Source of the DNA: Azovibrio restrictus
Lineage (GTDB): Bacteria; Pseudomonadota; Gammaproteobacteria; Burkholderiales; Rhodocyclaceae
DNA: 5,952 bases
Direction: 5' to 3'
NCBI GenBank assembly: GCA_003252145.1
Contig: QKDJ01000307.1
Coordinates: 1 to 5,952, forward strand
Position numbers and translations under genes: made by a program. The notes below the pieces were generated by a model. The model made no database searches, was not told the DNA's origin, and saw nothing but the letters and a program-made list of their open reading frames with translations. Shown here in pieces: positions 5,614 through 5,952 of the stretch. The first letter of the stretch is position 1, and the number at the start of each line of letters is the position of its first letter.

Positions 5614-5952
5614 TTAGGGCGTTTGGCCACCCTGGCTTAGCCAGAGGAGTAGGGCGTCCATGGCTTCCTGACCCTGGCCGGCCTTGGGGTGGTTGATGAG
5701 GAAAGTGACGGCATAACGGCGTCCGCTGCCATCCTGCACATAGCCCGCCATGGTCTTTACCCCGTCCAAGGTGCCGGTCTTGAGTCGGCTACGCCCAGCT
5801 GCTTCCGTGCCGTTGAGCCGCTTCTTCAAGGTGCCGTCTTCCCCCGCGATGGGCAGGGAGGCCAGCATTTCCGGCATCAGGGGGCCACGCCAGATATCCA
5901 GCAACAGCCGATTGAGACTGGCGGCGCTGATGCGGGCCACGCGGGACAGGCC
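5614..5952 (-). CDS. dacB: DacB-type D-alanyl-D-alanine carboxypeptidase/endopeptidase, PBP4 family (C-terminal part; 5' end outside window)
   Basis: This is the last 112 codons of a penicillin-binding protein 4 family (peptidase S13) gene, running off the right edge. In the periplasm such enzymes trim D-Ala from peptidoglycan stem peptides or cut cross-links. The visible frame starts with GLSR then ARISAASLNRLL, matching the family segment SGLSR..R.SA that follows the SxN motif. AGEDGTLKKRL comes next, then the third active-site motif Lys-Thr-Gly at 5773-5781 in RLKTGTLDGVKTMAGYV, and a C-terminal strand and helix. The SxxK nucleophile and SxN motifs lie outside the window, as do the signal peptide and promoter. 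The GTG at 5940 is internal, not a start. The C-terminus (LWLSQGGQTP) ends soon after the core, as is usual for short DacB proteins. Confidence 0.93.
   Translation of the reverse strand, partial: GLSRVARISAASLNRLLLDIWRGPLMPEMLASLPIAGEDGTLKKRLNGTEAAGRSRLKTGTLDGVKTMAGYVQDGSGRRYAVTFLINHPKAGQGQEAMDALLLWLSQGGQTP

Noticed and set aside
1..5952. CRISPR array, tRNA, insertion sequence, prophage or defence genes
   Set aside because: No regularly spaced repeats, tRNA-like cloverleaf, terminal inverted repeats, transposase, integrase or toxin-antitoxin pair was seen on either strand.

Overview
The window is a GC-rich (roughly 60% by eye), tightly packed stretch of a proteobacterial chromosome. It carries nine protein genes. 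UbiD (ubiquinone pathway), a lipobox lipoprotein, SfsA, an HD-GYP response regulator and a DacB-type periplasmic peptidase all point to a Gram-negative, ubiquinone-using bacterium. The flavour is beta- or gammaproteobacterial; I lean to Betaproteobacteria, but the family cannot be fixed from the sequence alone. I see no tRNA, rRNA, CRISPR array, insertion sequence, phage gene or long repeat, and codon use looks uniform throughout.

Layout: (1) 1-688, the 3' half of ubiD on the plus strand, cut by the window edge. (2) 697-945, a small lipoprotein on the minus strand, convergent with ubiD. (3) 946-1076, a divergent promoter region. (4) 1077-3274, three near-abutting plus-strand genes: a YnbA-like CDP-alcohol phosphatidyltransferase, a PlsC-like acyltransferase and a CdsA/YnbB-like phosphatidate cytidylyltransferase. 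(5) 3315-4458, a small multi-span membrane protein followed after one base by sfsA. (6) 4529-5602, a REC + HD-GYP response regulator with its own likely promoter. (7) 5614-5952, the 3' end of dacB on the minus strand, convergent with the regulator and cut by the window edge.

How the genes fit together: the three genes at 1077-3274 could form a short phospholipid route. The acyltransferase would make phosphatidic acid from lysophosphatidic acid, the CdsA-like enzyme would activate it to CDP-diacylglycerol, and the CDP-alcohol transferase would put the phosphatidyl group on an alcohol. Such a set would sit beside the housekeeping genes rather than replace them. The transferase is unusual: two of the four canonical metal/catalytic aspartates are asparagines, so its acceptor and chemistry are open. 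This module is the most interesting part of the window. The other genes are ordinary conserved chromosomal genes, and no wholly new system is clearly supported.
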